In this document: positions 26,201 through 33,989 of the stretch, in pieces | Position numbering within the stretch: position 1 is the stretch's first letter | Layout of the letters: the number at the start of each line of letters is the position of its first letter | Source of the DNA: Saturnia japonica | Lineage: Eukaryota > Arthropoda > Insecta > Lepidoptera > Saturniidae | Direction: 5' to 3' | NCBI GenBank assembly: GCA_033032175.1 | Contig: CM065334.1 | Span: 4,213,705 to 4,277,704 of the forward strand | DNA length: 64,000 nucleotides | Position numbers and translations under genes: made by a program | The notes under the pieces: generated by a model | The model's database searches: none | What the model saw: the letters and a program-made list of their open reading frames with translations, nothing else | Told to the model about the DNA's origin: nothing

Positions 26201-29200
26201 AAAGGGAACAAAACACCCGACTGCAACAAAAACCTAACAAAATATATCTATCTATCTATATATATTTTTTGCTTTTTTTTAATTTCCAGACGTCCTACTT
26301 AAATATTATATAGCCAATGTCACTCCCACAATTAAGACGAATCTAACGACATCTCGTATGCTAAAACCATCCAGCTGTTTAGGCTACAGAGTGTGCCAAA
26401 GAGGAGACAATACATACATATATACGCTTTTTCGCAGTCGGTTAAAAAACACGAAAGTTAATCTAAGACCTTCTAGTTCTACAAACACCACTTCTCCATA
26501 AATGAAAAAAAAAGATTTATGTGACCAAATGACTTATTGAGGAAAGGGATCACCTGTTCAGCGATGTAATAAGTATAAGAATCGATCTGGCGATGCTTCC
26601 AGCAGCATCTGAATGTCTCGCCGAGTACTGGGTTGTAGGGCTTCTTCAGACCCTTCGGCTTACGGTACAAGCCTGACAGGTACCAACGTAACACGCACTT
26701 AAACCTCAAGTACGGATCTTCCATTGTTTGCGCCCTGCAGGATAAACAATTTGTTTAGGCTTTTATTTAATAAAACAAGTTAAATTATTAAAATATAACA
26801 TAACATCATGCCTGTATCCCCGAAGGGTTAGGCAGAGGTGTACTAATGTACACTCACAGTTAACCGGGTACGTTTTTTAGGTCCCATGTAATAGGGGGCG
26901 AGCCTATTGCCATTAATCGGGCACAAACCAAAATCCGACTGCTATAGAGAATTTCATAGAAAAACCCCATAACAATGCTCGACCTGGGAATCGAACCCCG
27001 GAACCTGGAGCATAGGAGTCGCGTTTACGACCACTATGCTAATGAGTCATGAGAACGAGTAACAGGCGGTTAAAAAGTAAACAAAGAAAACTCGATTGCA
27101 ACAAAAATACTTGACTAAAAAAATATTTTTTTCCTTTCTTAATTTTTATTCGATTTCCAGATAACTTCTTAAATATTATATGTAGCCTATGCCACTCCCA
27201 CAGTTAACACGAATCTAACGACACCTCGTATACTAAAATCTATCAAAACGTTTAGGCTACAGAGCGTGTCATAAAAATAGACTTTTATACATACATACGC
27301 TCGAAAAACAACCCTCCTTTTTCGCAGTAGGGTAAATATAAACAATATTTTGACGACGTGGCACAAGATGACAACACGCGAAGCCTAGTGGTAGGGCTGG
27401 CTTTCAACTTAAGTGTGACAGCTGACCAGGCAGGCATTGAAAAATGTTTTCATCACGATATGGATGTTATGAATGTATGGATGTATGTGTGGTGTAAGGG
27501 GTGTCGAATTACATCTTTAAAGCTGAGCCAACCTCACCTGCCATAGTTAACCTCCATCTGATTAACGAACAAGGAAATGCCGATAGCCCGACTGGTCCGC
27601 ATGTGGTGAAAAGTTCGTTATAGTGACTCGCTTTTGCGTGTCTCGTTTCGAGATCAGCCTATGCATATTCAGTTCAATTTTTGCAGGCCGGTATGACAGC
27701 GGTGACCGTCACCGGATTACGATCTCTCGGTGGTCGCCGTTGTATTAGGATTGTATGCTTACCATCAGGTACAATACCGTGATACTATAAAAAAGAGTCA
27801 GTCGTAGGACTGCACGTCAGAAGAGAAACCCCCTTTTTTAGGTAGTATTATACACACATCTGTATATTTTGTATCTGAGCGTGACGGTCACGCGAGTTAA
27901 GTCCTTTTTACCCCCATCCCAAAAGTGCCCAACGTGTATAAAGAAGTTTTCACTTCAAAATTGATTTAATCAAAGTCTTTAACATACTTACTGTGAGAGA
28001 ATGTCAGCGTGATAATAATTATCCGATAGCTTATCGAGGAAAGACCTCGGTTCCAATATGAAGGTTGGCAGAACCACTTTGGACAGGTCCATGCCTGGCC
28101 TGACTTGTTTCAGTAGAAACCATAGTAGGGATTTGTTCTCTTCAGCTACTTCTTCGACGAGCTCACCGGCCTGGAACGAAAGAAATGTTGTAAATGAATA
28201 TGTGATATATTTTATTTTTTTCAGTTATCTATATATGTATGTTTCAGATATATTCTGCCGCCGTAAGGAAAAAGGGCAAGTCTAACTAAAACACAAAACG
28301 AAGAGCAAAAAATATGATCTGAAAAACATTGCAGATATATCATTTTGTCCTTTTAGACTAACTGTAACTCGAGAACGGTAGTTTTTGAAACTATTAGCTC
28401 CTTACATATGACATTGTCGTTCTGTTGAACTGGCTACTTTGATCTCATATATCTAGCGTTTGGTTAGAAATTCCAAATTCAAATTTAGGCTTGTGTATGG
28501 GTTTCGAATTTAGCGATTCATTTGTATTCGCACCATTTGATTTTTCTTTGACATCGTTCTTTTTACATAATGGAAAACTTTAAATATCGCGTTATTTACG
28601 AATATGAGTGCCACCGTGGCATCAGCATTGCAGAAACAGCTCGAAGGATTAATGATGTGCATATGAAAGCTACTTTAAAAGAAAGTACGGTACGTGTTTG
28701 GTTCCAACGTTTTCGTCCCGGATATTTTGACCTACGAAACAACCCTGTGGACGGCTCGAGACCCTAGATGATAATGAAGAATTAAAGGTGATAGTGGAAG
28801 GCAGAGTTAGCGGCAGGCTTCGGTGTGAGATATAAAACAATTTTAATTCACTTGAAATAAATTGTAAAAATGAAAAAGCTCGAGAAATGGGTACCGCATG
28901 AATTGACTGAAGCACGCCAACAAACACACATTGAGTGCTGCGTTACATTACTCAACCGTCACAATAACGAGGGAATTTTGAATCGTATTGTTACTTGTGA
29001 CGAAAAATGGTTCCTTTACGACAATCGGAAACGCTCATCACAGTGGTAGAACCTAGGAAAACCGGCCAAATTCTGTCCCAAGCGAAAGTTGACTCAGAAA
29101 AAGGTACTGGTGAGAGTTTGGTTGACCAGTGCTGATTGGTATCAAACACTACAGCTGCCTAAGGTCGGGCCAGACGATAACGGTAGATCTGTATTGTCAA

Positions 29201-31985
29201 CAATTGCAAGCCATGATGAAAAAGCTAGCCGTTACAACCGAGACTTGACTGCCGCTTCAGAACAACGCTAGACTGCATACTTACCCACCATAGTCCCCGG
29301 ACCTTGTCCCAACAGATTACAACTTTTTTCGGAATTTAGACAATTTCTTGCAAGTAAAAAAATTCAATTCCGATGAGGCTGTCCAAACCGCCTTCAAAGA
29401 TTTTATTGATTTTCGCTTCCACAATTTTTTCAGCAATGGAATTAATGAACTACCTATGAAATGGCGAAAGTGCATAGATAATAATGGTACATACTTCGAT
29501 TGATTAAGTGTATAATTTCATTTTTTTTTTTTCGTTTTACTTTTTCCATATAAAACCCTAATTTCATATGCAAGGGACCTAATGCTAGGTGCGTCTTTTT
29601 TTCTGATTTTAAATATATATACATGTTGAAACATTGAAATGGGTTAGTGAAGGGAACCCTTAAGCTACAAGAGTTAGAGGAAATATGTTCTAAAGGACAA
29701 TGACATCTAAAATTGGCAGATGCGCCCCTCTTCCTTAGGATGGAAGCATTATGTAAGTATAGTATAGAAATAGTTGCTCGACCTAACTTACCGCGCCCGT
29801 CTCTCTATCCGGATCCTCGACGTAGCAGCTCTCGATCCTCGCCAACACCTGGACCTTCCTATCTGCCGCGTTGTCGAGCTGACTGCCCTCGGGCATACCG
29901 CCGCGTGATACCTCGCTGTCGGTGTCGGAAGCGGCGCCTGCTAGCTCTGTCAGAAGTGGGATAGGGTAGGAAACACAGTGCTTCGAGAACAAGCCGTCAA
30001 TTCTAGCCTATTTACATCTAGCATTTTCATGATTAGCATTTTTTTTACAGCAGACTCACTACTATAATAATAATTATATGAGCATGAACGTTTCCCACAA
30101 CTGGGCAACAATAGTGAATGCCATAAGAAGCTGATTCTCATTGAATTACCATTGAGAAATAAATCCGTGAAGTAACTAAACGATATCAACAATCGACACC
30201 CAATAGGAGTAACATCGTAACTTAACTTGAATCATGATGCCAAAAATTATGAGTTGTTTTTTAATGTCTCTTCAGAAAACAATGGATAATTTAGTTAAGT
30301 TGTTATTCATATTGGGTATCGTTTATATTTTTTGCCACTGCAGGGCCTTATTTCCCTTTACCCCCAAAAAATGTACGAAATTCATCACCACCTCAAGCAT
30401 CAATGGCGTCAAACTAGGGGTGAGCTATTAACAGGTGATATATGAAATCTGTTCCACATGTTCCTGTTTCAGAGAAATAACAGCCTCTCACATGATGCTA
30501 TCCCTTTCTATTACTATAATTGAAAAGAGTAAAGAGCCCAATCATATTTGTTTATGTATCTCCCTCTCTTTCTCCCTTTCTTTCTAACAAAGTACATTGT
30601 ATATACATAAGATTAAATAGAAAAAAGCATGTTCCAAACTGAAGTAGTTTACGTAACGGTTCCAAACTGTTCTTTTAAACTGTTACTATAACATATGTCT
30701 CACTCCTACTTCAAACGCCAAGAAATCGTTCATTTATTTTCGCTATCTTTACAATGAAACTGTTACACAAGTTACTAGTTTGAATTTGGAAGGTAATTAC
30801 ATCGTGATGAGAGAGAAGTAGAAAACCTTTGACATACGAGTAATCAGGAACGTGTTTTTTGATGAGATATCCATTAACCAGCACTTCTACATGTAAAGTG
30901 CAATAACAGAGGCATACCAAACTTTTCGGTAGTATTGTCAAAATCGTTAAAATTATAGTTTCTAAAAGTGCCCAGAAGAAACAATTAAGTCTCTTAAACC
31001 AGCGGGACTTTTGGAATTTTCATCACTTGGTCGCCAATAATGGGTACGGTCCAAGCAGTATTGCCGGCAGAATGTCTGCTCTTCTCCCTAAAAATAACCT
31101 ACAATCCCCCTAAAATTCGCATTTACGAAATAAAACCTCCTGAAATTCTTAATGTTACATTTGTTAACTCTCTATTCAGGCGTTGAAAATAAAAAAGTAA
31201 AGTAAAATACCCACTTGTGGGACTTCTAGCCAGGTGAGTATTTTAAAGAAAACTCATGTTTTTATTTCTTTTCGCAAACATAAGCAAAAATCCGCCTGTA
31301 CATTTTGTCCTCTAAAGTGTAATTATTTTAATTTTTTTTTATTGCCACAGAGTAAAATGACATTTCATGTGTTGCTAGTTGATTGTGTTTTTAAAATAGT
31401 GATGACACCAATCGGAATTAATCGCAGAACCGTAATGATTGTCAATTTACTCCGTGGGATTAAAAAAACGCACTATAGGGACTTGTATTGTTTATTGCTA
31501 GATTTAGTAGAAACTGATTTTTGTTTATATATTAGTAATACGGAATCATGACCATTCGTTCTTCTTTGAATACTAGTAAATAAAAAACGCTAGGGTCTTA
31601 AAAATCCCTGAATTTTGGGAAACCCCTGAACTGGCACGTTGGGTTAATGAATTTATTTAAAAAAAACCTACGATTCCTATAACCGTTTCACAATCCTCAA
31701 ACGCTCAAACTAACCTTTATCACACACAATAATATCGTCACCCTTCCCGTCGAAAACATCGTAGCTGACACCATTGCAGTTGATTTTCGTAAAATCCGAC
31801 AAAATTGCAGAGTCCACCGAGAATTTCCTGTCCAAACTCAAAACGGAGAACTGGGCCGGCTCCGAATATTGTCTCGTGAATTTCTTCTGACGCTTAAGCA
31901 TGGAGAATATGCTTGAACGTCGCCTCTCCGGTTTATCTTTCATCTTTGCCGTCAAAATCACATCTGTATCTATCTCCATACTCAT
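8037..31985 (-). CDS. oxysterol-binding protein-related protein, ORP5/ORP8 type (gene span, 12 exons)
   Basis: This is a lipid-transfer protein of the OSBP-related family. By family knowledge, ORP5/8 proteins sit in the ER membrane by a C-terminal anchor and exchange phosphatidylserine against PI4P at ER-plasma membrane contacts. Twelve exons (31715-31985, 29792-29946, 27992-28170, 26554-26734, 21871-21967, 19914-20053, 17314-17370, 14057-14182, 12784-12924, 11907-12027, 10726-10882, 8037-8277) join in phase to 622 codons including TGA. The lipid-transfer domain runs from about residue 155 to 490: [19 protein letters not shown], then [14 protein letters not shown], then EQVSHHPP at about 261-268. 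A hydrophobic anchor lies at about 597-617. A PH domain, expected before residue 100, is not seen. The order and spacing of blocks match ORP8 throughout. The start at 31985 may be one of several; see the upstream exon candidates. Introns carry most of the window's transposons. Confidence 0.93.
8514..8600 (-). repeat. 3' end fragment of the hairpin-headed SINE-like family
   Basis: A T-run followed by the complement of the family tail (TCCGGTGAAGCTGTAAAAGC... in forward sense). It lies in the ORP last intron. The fullest copy is at 52651-52965. Confidence 0.7.
8845..9384. mobile_element. 540-bp MITE with about 35-bp inverted repeats, copy 1
   Basis: It begins TACCATTTCCATTTCTTTAT and ends with the complement (ATAAAGAAATGGAAATAGTA). 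TA lies on both sides (8843-8844 and 9385-9386). It has no coding capacity. A near-identical copy lies at 39154-39692 in the same orientation. The TA duplication suggests a Tc1/mariner-group helper. Confidence 0.9.
9795..9912 (+). repeat. dispersed repeat of the GGTCG-CCAATGATCGAAATTC family, short copy
   Basis: It contains GATCGAAATTCAACCAGCGA and then GTAACAGATATTATAGATAA. Both blocks recur at 35180-35440, with about 150 bp more between them, and the first recurs inverted at 44555-44645. Confidence 0.6.
10020..10190 (+). repeat. dispersed repeat tail (RNA-mediated type, diverged)
   Basis: It contains the small palindrome AAACCCGGTCGGGTTT and the words CAGAATCGGTGGTAGTCTTG and TAGGTACCTTCTTAGGGC. 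A related version lies inverted at 32475-32585 (GAATCGGTGGTTTTGACATT on the minus strand). I take it as an old SINE or LINE tail. Confidence 0.45.
10349..10390. repeat. AAT-rich simple repeat
   Basis: A run of AAT/TAA units inside the ORP last intron. Confidence 0.8.
10405..10505 (+). repeat. short direct repeat, copy 1
   Basis: GATGTTTACGACGCTCGTTT through GTCGGCCTATACTCCTCAAA, repeated at 12305-12418 with few changes, 1.9 kb apart on either side of two ORP exons. Confidence 0.7.
10726..10882 (-). CDS. ORP5/8 penultimate exon, charged linker
   Basis: The donor TCCAC|GTAAGT at 10726 is clear and leaves phase 2, matching the last exon. The acceptor is less certain: the phase fits an AG at 10883-10884 (exon starting AA GAG TTG), while AGs at about 10895 and 10904 are possible alternatives, adding residues around SPWC. 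The exon codes [18 protein letters not shown] and then an Arg/Ser-rich stretch. In ORP8 the equivalent place holds the end of the lipid-transfer domain and a disordered linker. Confidence 0.8.
10883..11906. other. ORP intron with simple-sequence DNA
   Basis: It holds a short piece of the CTGTGCCCG repeat family near 10990-11030 and a degenerate TATC/ATCT-rich tract at 11520-11640. No gene is visible. Confidence 0.6.
11907..12027 (-). CDS. ORP5/8 exon ending the lipid-transfer domain
   Basis: Acceptor gttgacAG; codes [12 protein letters not shown] and then [10 protein letters not shown], matching the EEAQR...W..K/RLFE.D block near the end of all ORP domains. The donor GACG|GTAGGG leaves phase 1, matching the preferred start of the next exon. 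The usual TGEW.Y...RPW segment after this block is not obvious, so the end of the domain looks shortened or a microexon has been missed. Confidence 0.85.
12252..12570 (+). repeat. CTGTGCCCGCGGCT-family repeat, composite copy
   Basis: It begins TAACTAGCTGTGCCCGCGGC and continues with the family words GGATGTTCCTTAGAAGATAG, but the 10405-type direct repeat is embedded at 12305-12418. The family is seen at about eight places in the window and contains no coding frame. Confidence 0.7.
12784..12924 (-). CDS. ORP5/8 exon (lipid-transfer domain, late part)
   Basis: Clean acceptor (aattgcAG) and donor (GATCAG|GTGCGT), 47 codons in phase 0. It codes [20 protein letters not shown] and KVSEAI, the conserved late block (FESEKLW..V..AI in ORP8). 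Confidence 0.92.
13360..13536 (+). pseudogene. LINE C-terminal tail fragment (RTE/craniofacial-2-like)
   Basis: One frame with two internal stops reads [37 protein letters not shown] and then stop. This matches the closing residues of RTE-type LINE polyproteins (WEDDI...R..W...EEAF). It is a short degenerate remnant in an ORP intron. Confidence 0.6.
14057..14182 (-). CDS. ORP5/8 exon (lipid-transfer domain)
   Basis: Acceptor gtttgcAG and donor AATGGA|GTGAGT, 42 codons in phase 0. It codes [20 protein letters not shown] and [14 protein letters not shown], equivalent to the LGSSD..N.ISGKL...G.WD block of ORP8. Confidence 0.93.
14900..16663 (-). mobile_element. Tc1/mariner-group transposon, DD41D (Visitor-like), with an insertion
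   Basis: Terminal inverted repeats of about 32 bp (CAAGGTGTCCAGAAAGGGTA... at both ends) are flanked by TA (14898-14899 and 16664-16665). The transposase is on the minus strand. The N-terminal helix-turn-helix part is at 16308-16547 ([19 protein letters not shown]). The frame then breaks near 16310, and the middle part is at about 16020-16110 ([10 protein letters not shown]). The catalytic half is at 15007-15564 ([41 protein letters not shown]). I count 41 residues between the second and third Asp, the DD41D class. About 450 bp of AT-rich DNA interrupts the frame between 15565 and 16019. The copy is inactive. Confidence 0.9.
15565..16019 (+). other. 455-bp AT-rich insertion inside the DD41D transposase
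   Basis: It separates ...NCRYWA from ENPRRKHER..., which are adjacent in related transposases. It ends with an A-run (about 16005-16018) on the plus strand, as in a poly(A) retroposon, and does not have intron borders. I recognise no coding content. Confidence 0.6.
16930..17120 (-). repeat. dispersed repeat, inverted partner of 63602-63775
   Basis: The minus strand carries GCAAACGATACTGCAAAGCG and GTCAGCTCAACGCACCAATT, both found on the plus strand at 63602-63775 with only a few differences. The two lie 46.6 kb apart in opposite orientation. No coding frame. Confidence 0.85.
17314..17370 (-). CDS. ORP5/8 short exon (19 codons)
   Basis: Acceptor tgtttcAG and donor TTGAGG|GTATGT, phase 0 at both ends. 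It codes [19 protein letters not shown], equivalent to V.I.C..TGY.A.LEFKLK in ORP8. Confidence 0.92.
17421..17590 (+). repeat. solo LTR, copy 1 (170 bp)
   Basis: It starts TGTAGCG, ends TTCTTCTACA and has AACT on both sides (17417-17420 and 17591-17594). It contains a TATATATA box-like word. No internal retroelement sequence is present, so it is a solo LTR left by LTR-LTR recombination. It is related to 19387-19671 and 49812-50102. Confidence 0.8.
17591..19386. other. ORP intron, no recognisable gene
   Basis: AT-rich with some GC-richer patches (17920-18150, 18400-18660). Nothing I can identify. Confidence 0.45.
19387..19671 (+). repeat. solo LTR, copy 2, carrying a SINE-like insertion
   Basis: The same LTR as 17421-17590, starting TGTAGCGACATC and ending CTTCTACA, with CTTA duplicated at 19383-19386 and 19672-19675. 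GCGACATCTA is locally repeated near the start. A poly(A)-tailed insertion occupies 19504-19594. Confidence 0.82.
19504..19594 (+). repeat. poly(A)-tailed SINE-like tail inserted in the solo LTR
   Basis: It reads TAGTCCGGTGAAGCTGTAAT ... GTGTAGTCAGTTCT followed by 19 A. It is the tail of the family whose full copy is at 52651-52965. The uninterrupted LTR at 17421 shows the pre-insertion state. Confidence 0.8.
19705..19860 (-). repeat. CTGTGCCCG-family repeat, 3' half
   Basis: It contains the complement of the family end: CGGTTTGTGTAATCTCGGAA and GACGGGACTTTCACTGGCAG. Diverged copy. Confidence 0.65.
19914..20053 (-). CDS. ORP5/8 exon (core of lipid-transfer domain)
   Basis: Acceptor attcattctAG and donor GGGAAG|GTGAGG; enters in phase 1 and leaves in phase 0. 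It codes [20 protein letters not shown] and [19 protein letters not shown], matching SAILEG...[20 protein letters not shown] of ORP8. Confidence 0.95.
20546..21140 (+). repeat. candidate solo LTR or 5' LTR of a BEL/Pao-like element
   Basis: It starts TGTTAGGAATAAGG, has a TTAAATATAG promoter-like word at about 20835 and AATAAAACAAG near 21040, and is followed by TGGCGAACCAGAGTGG (21141-21156), which resembles a primer-binding site. An 11-bp perfect hairpin is at 20696-20726. The 134-codon open frame across it has tandem Ser/Thr-rich repeats and does not look like a gene. Borders are inferred; no second LTR is seen. Confidence 0.45.
20862..20956 (+). repeat. tandem duplication of 45 and 50 bp
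   Basis: CTGCGATCAGTTCGAGAAAC starts at 20862 and again at 20907, each unit ending GCAAGCAGCGAAT. The second unit has five extra bases. It lies inside the LTR-like segment, downstream of its promoter-like word. Confidence 0.85.
21157..21870. other. ORP intron, no recognisable gene
   Basis: AT-rich; nothing identified. Confidence 0.5.
21871..21967 (-). CDS. ORP5/8 exon with the OSBP signature
   Basis: Acceptor ctttaAG and donor TTTTACG|GTACGC; enters in phase 0 and leaves in phase 1. It codes [19 protein letters not shown] and [11 protein letters not shown]. With EQ from the preceding exon this gives EQVSHHPP, the family signature whose His pair contacts the PI4P headgroup in ORPs. It is almost identical to ORP8 here. 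Confidence 0.97.
22165..22375 (+). repeat. CCGACTACAAAAAAGG-family repeat
   Basis: ACCGACTACAAAAAAGAGGA, TCTCAATTCGAATG and GATGTTCAGGCACAAC are the family's landmark words. Other copies are near 36010, 37835 (inverted), 38725, 39735, 47870 (inverted), 51825 and 61320. It is non-coding. Confidence 0.7.
22376..23437. other. ORP intron, repeat-derived but no gene
   Basis: It contains a segment at 23240-23350 (GACACCCCTATTTTAATAAC, CAACACATGAAATG) that recurs inverted at about 31355-31465, and ends at the LINE target site. Confidence 0.5.
23438..25041 (-). mobile_element. 5'-truncated LINE with RNase H (I/LOA-like group)
   Basis: A 13-bp target duplication GGTAGTGAAGTTA lies at 23425-23437 and 25042-25054. 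The 3' end is an AATAATAAT-type tail. Minus-strand coding parts are: the end of reverse transcriptase (24733-25035, [17 protein letters not shown]), then a frameshift near 24740, then a linker and RNase H (23886-24746) with [21 protein letters not shown] and [15 protein letters not shown] supplying the D-E-D-H residues, then a further frame (23526-23810) with a CX2C...HX4C-like knuckle, [23 protein letters not shown] with C-terminal RNase H points to the I/LOA/R1-related group. It is non-functional. Confidence 0.92.
25055..26553. other. ORP intron with repeat pieces
   Basis: It includes a TGCAATCGGGT/CGTCTTAATTGTGGGAGTG-family copy (26275-26445, minus) with a short TCTA simple repeat beside it. 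No gene is seen. Confidence 0.55.
26275..26445 (-). repeat. GTCTTAATTGTGGGAGTGAC-family repeat
   Basis: Landmark words on the plus strand: CACTCCCACAATTAAGACGA, TCTCGTATGCTAAAA and TTTAGGCTACAGAG. Copies also occur at 27145-27335, 32640-32830, 33735-33945, 44695-44850 and 51205-51390. Non-coding. Confidence 0.75.
26554..26734 (-). CDS. ORP5/8 exon (entry to lipid-transfer pocket)
   Basis: Acceptor tttatcctgcAG and donor GAACAG|GTGATC; enters in phase 2 and leaves in phase 0. It codes [20 protein letters not shown] and [20 protein letters not shown], the K-K-P-Y-N-P-x-L-G-E motif that forms part of the lipid site, ending YYIAEQ. Confidence 0.97.
26797..27052 (-). repeat. tRNA-derived SINE, copy 1
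   Basis: On the minus strand the head reads TTAGCATAGTGGTCGTAAAC (A-box region) and GGGGTTCGATTCCCAGGTCG (B box), followed by the family body with CCCGATTAATGGCAATAGGC and the end CTAACCCTTCGGGGATACAG. Related copies are at 34086-34344 and about 48385-48615. It is not a working tRNA gene because the acceptor stem is not kept. Confidence 0.88.
27145..27335 (-). repeat. GTCTTAATTGTGGGAGTGAC-family repeat
   Basis: CCACTCCCACAGTTAACACG and TTTAGGCTACAGAGCGTGTC on the plus strand. Diverged copy of the family at 26275. Confidence 0.7.
27345..27570 (+). repeat. dispersed repeat with CAAGATGACAACACGC / GCCAACCTCACCTGCC words
   Basis: The open frame here is not gene-like. The words recur in altered form at about 45600-45680 (CAAGATGGTAACACGC) and look like a lepidopteran interspersed repeat. 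Confidence 0.4.
27992..28170 (-). CDS. ORP5/8 exon, start of lipid-transfer domain
   Basis: Acceptor cgttccAG and donor CTCACA|GTAAGT; enters in phase 0 and leaves in phase 2. It codes [20 protein letters not shown] and [20 protein letters not shown], the strongly conserved opening block and the lid region of ORP5/8. Confidence 0.97.
28394..29582 (+). mobile_element. mariner element, full length but decayed
   Basis: Imperfect inverted ends: TTAGCTCCTTACATATGACA at 28394 and the complement of TTAGGTCCCTTGCATATGAA ending at 29582. The transposase begins at 28570 ([17 protein letters not shown]) and soon meets a stop near 28767. Later pieces in shifting frames include [18 protein letters not shown] and [16 protein letters not shown]. 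The second and third catalytic regions are badly worn. It is older than the deleted copy at 4277. Confidence 0.88.
29792..29946 (-). CDS. ORP5/8 exon, acidic linker before the lipid-transfer domain
   Basis: Acceptor ccacttctgacAG and donor GGCGCG|GTAAGT; enters in phase 1 and leaves in phase 0. It codes [20 protein letters not shown] through [16 protein letters not shown]. In ORP8 a similar DTDTSE...DDSYIEP stretch lies between the PH and lipid-transfer domains, so any PH domain should end just upstream of this exon. Confidence 0.88.
29947..31714. other. intron between the ORP linker exon and the exon at 31715
   Basis: 1.77 kb with no PH-like coding sequence that I can find. It holds the inverted partner (31355-31465) of the repeat segment at 23240-23350. 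Confidence 0.55.
31715..31985 (-). CDS. ORP exon with Ser/Lys-rich N-terminal region (start or internal exon)
   Basis: The donor GATAAAG|GTTAGT leaves phase 1, exactly matching the linker exon. It codes 90 residues, including [20 protein letters not shown] and [20 protein letters not shown], rich in RRxS and SxF motifs. If translation starts at 31985 (ATTATG, in-frame TAA at 32007-32009 upstream) the protein has 621 residues. The same exon could instead be internal: an AG just inside (exon from 31980, phase 2) fits the phase-2 end of the open frame at 61670-62520, giving 903 residues in total. The AG has a poor pyrimidine tract, so an alternative first exon seems more likely. No PH domain is encoded. 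Confidence 0.65.
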
Positions 31986-32474
31986 AATATTATCAAATAC
32001 CGGTTTTTATGACAATTTAGTGATTTCGACAGATATCAGAAATTCTTCTTTCATTCTTATTTTATTATTTTATTTCTTCTGTTGCTAGAAGCGCCATCTA
32101 GGACGATTCATATGCTGTCAATTACAGCAATATAAGTCACAAAAGTCGAGATTCCAACAGACCAATATTTTAATGTCCACAAAGTCTTGTTTTTCAGTCG
32201 GGAAGTATTAGTATTGTGTTCCGTCAAAACCCGATATTTTTCTCAAAAACAGTCGCATTTTATTATATCATATTCGTTCAGAAACAAACTATATGAATAT
32301 TAATTTTGAAATATTCAAAGTTGATCTTCGTTTTCTTTGTTCTCTTGTTTATTTTAGATAAAATGTGTCATCAGTTACTGGGCAAACAGAATTATATTTC
32401 ATATACAGTAAAAAGTGGAAACGTTTGTAAGTTTAATTACAATTAAAGTTAATTAAAAATACCATATTCAAGTT

Positions 32475-32590
32475 AGGCCCTAAGAAGGCACTTATGAATG
32501 TCAAAACCACCGATTCGGAAAACGTCGCTGTAAACGAGAACAAACGCGTAGCCGGCAAGGCTTTCTTCGGATTTATCGTTAGATTTTACA
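32475..32590 (-). repeat. diverged repeat tail related to 10020-10190
   Basis: The minus strand reads GAATCGGTGGTTTTGACATT and TAAGTGCCTTCTTAGGGCCT, similar to the plus strand at 10070-10125. Confidence 0.45.
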
Positions 32591-32639
32591 AGTGATTATT
32601 ACATGACTGCAGAAAAGAAAGGTTATGTTTTAAGAGCGT

Positions 32640-32830
32640 ATGTATGTCTATTTCTTTGGTACGCTTTGTAGCCTAAACTGCTAGATAAATTTTAGCATAC
32701 GAAGTGTCGTTAGATTCGTCTTAATCGTGGGAGTGACATAAGTTATATTTATAATATTTACGTACGACGCGGCTTGGGAATCAAATAAAAATCAAAAGAT
32801 TTTTTTTCCAAGTGTTTTGTTACAGTCGGG
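32640..32830 (+). repeat. GTCTTAATTGTGGGAGTGAC-family repeat
   Basis: TTGTAGCCTAAACTGCTAGA, TCGTCTTAATCGTGGGAGTG and GAATCAAATAAAAATC. Forward copy. Confidence 0.75.
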
Positions 32831-33049
32831 TTTTTGTTTCCTTTTTAATAATTTATTTTTATTTATTAGCTGGACTCGTTGACGTTTTTCTGGCCTTTTC
32901 AGTAATCTATAAGTCGACCACGGCACTAACAATCGCGTTCAGGGACAGCATAAAAACATTTTCCCTGAAAAAACATTTCAATTTACCAACCAACCAACCA
33001 TTTATCAACCATATTGATCGGTCAAATATTAAAAAGTTTTTTTTGTGTC

Positions 33050-33449
33050 CGCCTGTCTGTTTGTTCCGGGTAATCTCCGAAACGGTTGGACCGATTTTGA
33101 CGGGACTTTCACTGATAAATAGCTGATGTTATACGGAGTAACTTAAGCTACTTTTATTTTAGAAGAAGAATTATGGTTCCGCACAAATAAATAAAAACTG
33201 GTCATGGTGAATCAATTCGGGCGCTTAAATGGCTTACGCTGAGTAAAACATAAGAGATATAGCAAACTAATGTACCACACAATTGTAGACATTAAAAAGA
33301 CCTACAAAAATGTCAGAGAGACTATACATCTATCTTTTAAGGAACACCCACAATAAGCACTTTTGTCTTTAAAGTAGTCGGGTGCGGGGGAGTAAAATTC
33401 GCGCAAGCATTCAGTAGTCCACGTGAGCGAAGCCACGGGCACAGCTAGT
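33050..33449 (-). repeat. CTGTGCCCG-family repeat, near full copy
   Basis: It runs from CTGTCTGTTTGTTCCGGGTA to GAAGCCACGGGCACAGCTAG on the plus strand, so the element points left. It has the family landmarks GACGGGACTTTCACTG and TCTTTTAAGGAACACCCACA. Confidence 0.75.
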
Positions 33450-33734
33450 AGAAAATATAAACAATACGACTCAATTCTAGTTTATTATCCGATAATAGTT
33501 TTATATTTAAAATGAATGTTTTATCTAATCAATCCAGATGTTAAAGTTAAACATAATATTTATGTTGACAGCAAACTCACGCGTGACCTTCCGACCACTA
33601 TTTGTCATGATTTATGTTCTTTGCCTTTGTTTAATTATACATAAGTAAATATTAAGTTAACTTTAGTCGCAATTGTCTTACATATTCAATTGAACACATT
33701 TTGAAAAATCTTAAAATCGAATTTACAGTTCTGG

Positions 33735-33945
33735 AGATTAAGTAAATATGTCTATTTCCTAGGCACGCTCTGTAACCTAAACGGCTTGATATAATTTAAC
33801 ATACGAGATGTCGTTAGATCCGTCTTAATTGTAGGAGTGAATTAAGCAATGTAATATCTCTAAGTACGACGTCTGAGAATCAAATATAAAGCAAAAATAG
33901 AACAATATTTTTGATTAAGTGTTTTTGTTTCCTCTTTAATAGTTT
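33735..33945 (+). repeat. GTCTTAATTGTGGGAGTGAC-family repeat
   Basis: CTGTAACCTAAACGGCTTGA, CGTCTTAATTGTAGGAGTGA and GAATCAAATATAAAGC. Confidence 0.75.
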
Positions 33946-33989
33946 AGCTGGATGGCTAGTTAGACTTAGACCGAATTGCCAGATTGCTA

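Noticed and set aside
31234..31551. 105-codon plus-strand frame
   Set aside because: Contains the inverted copy of the repeat at 23240-23350 and is not protein-like.
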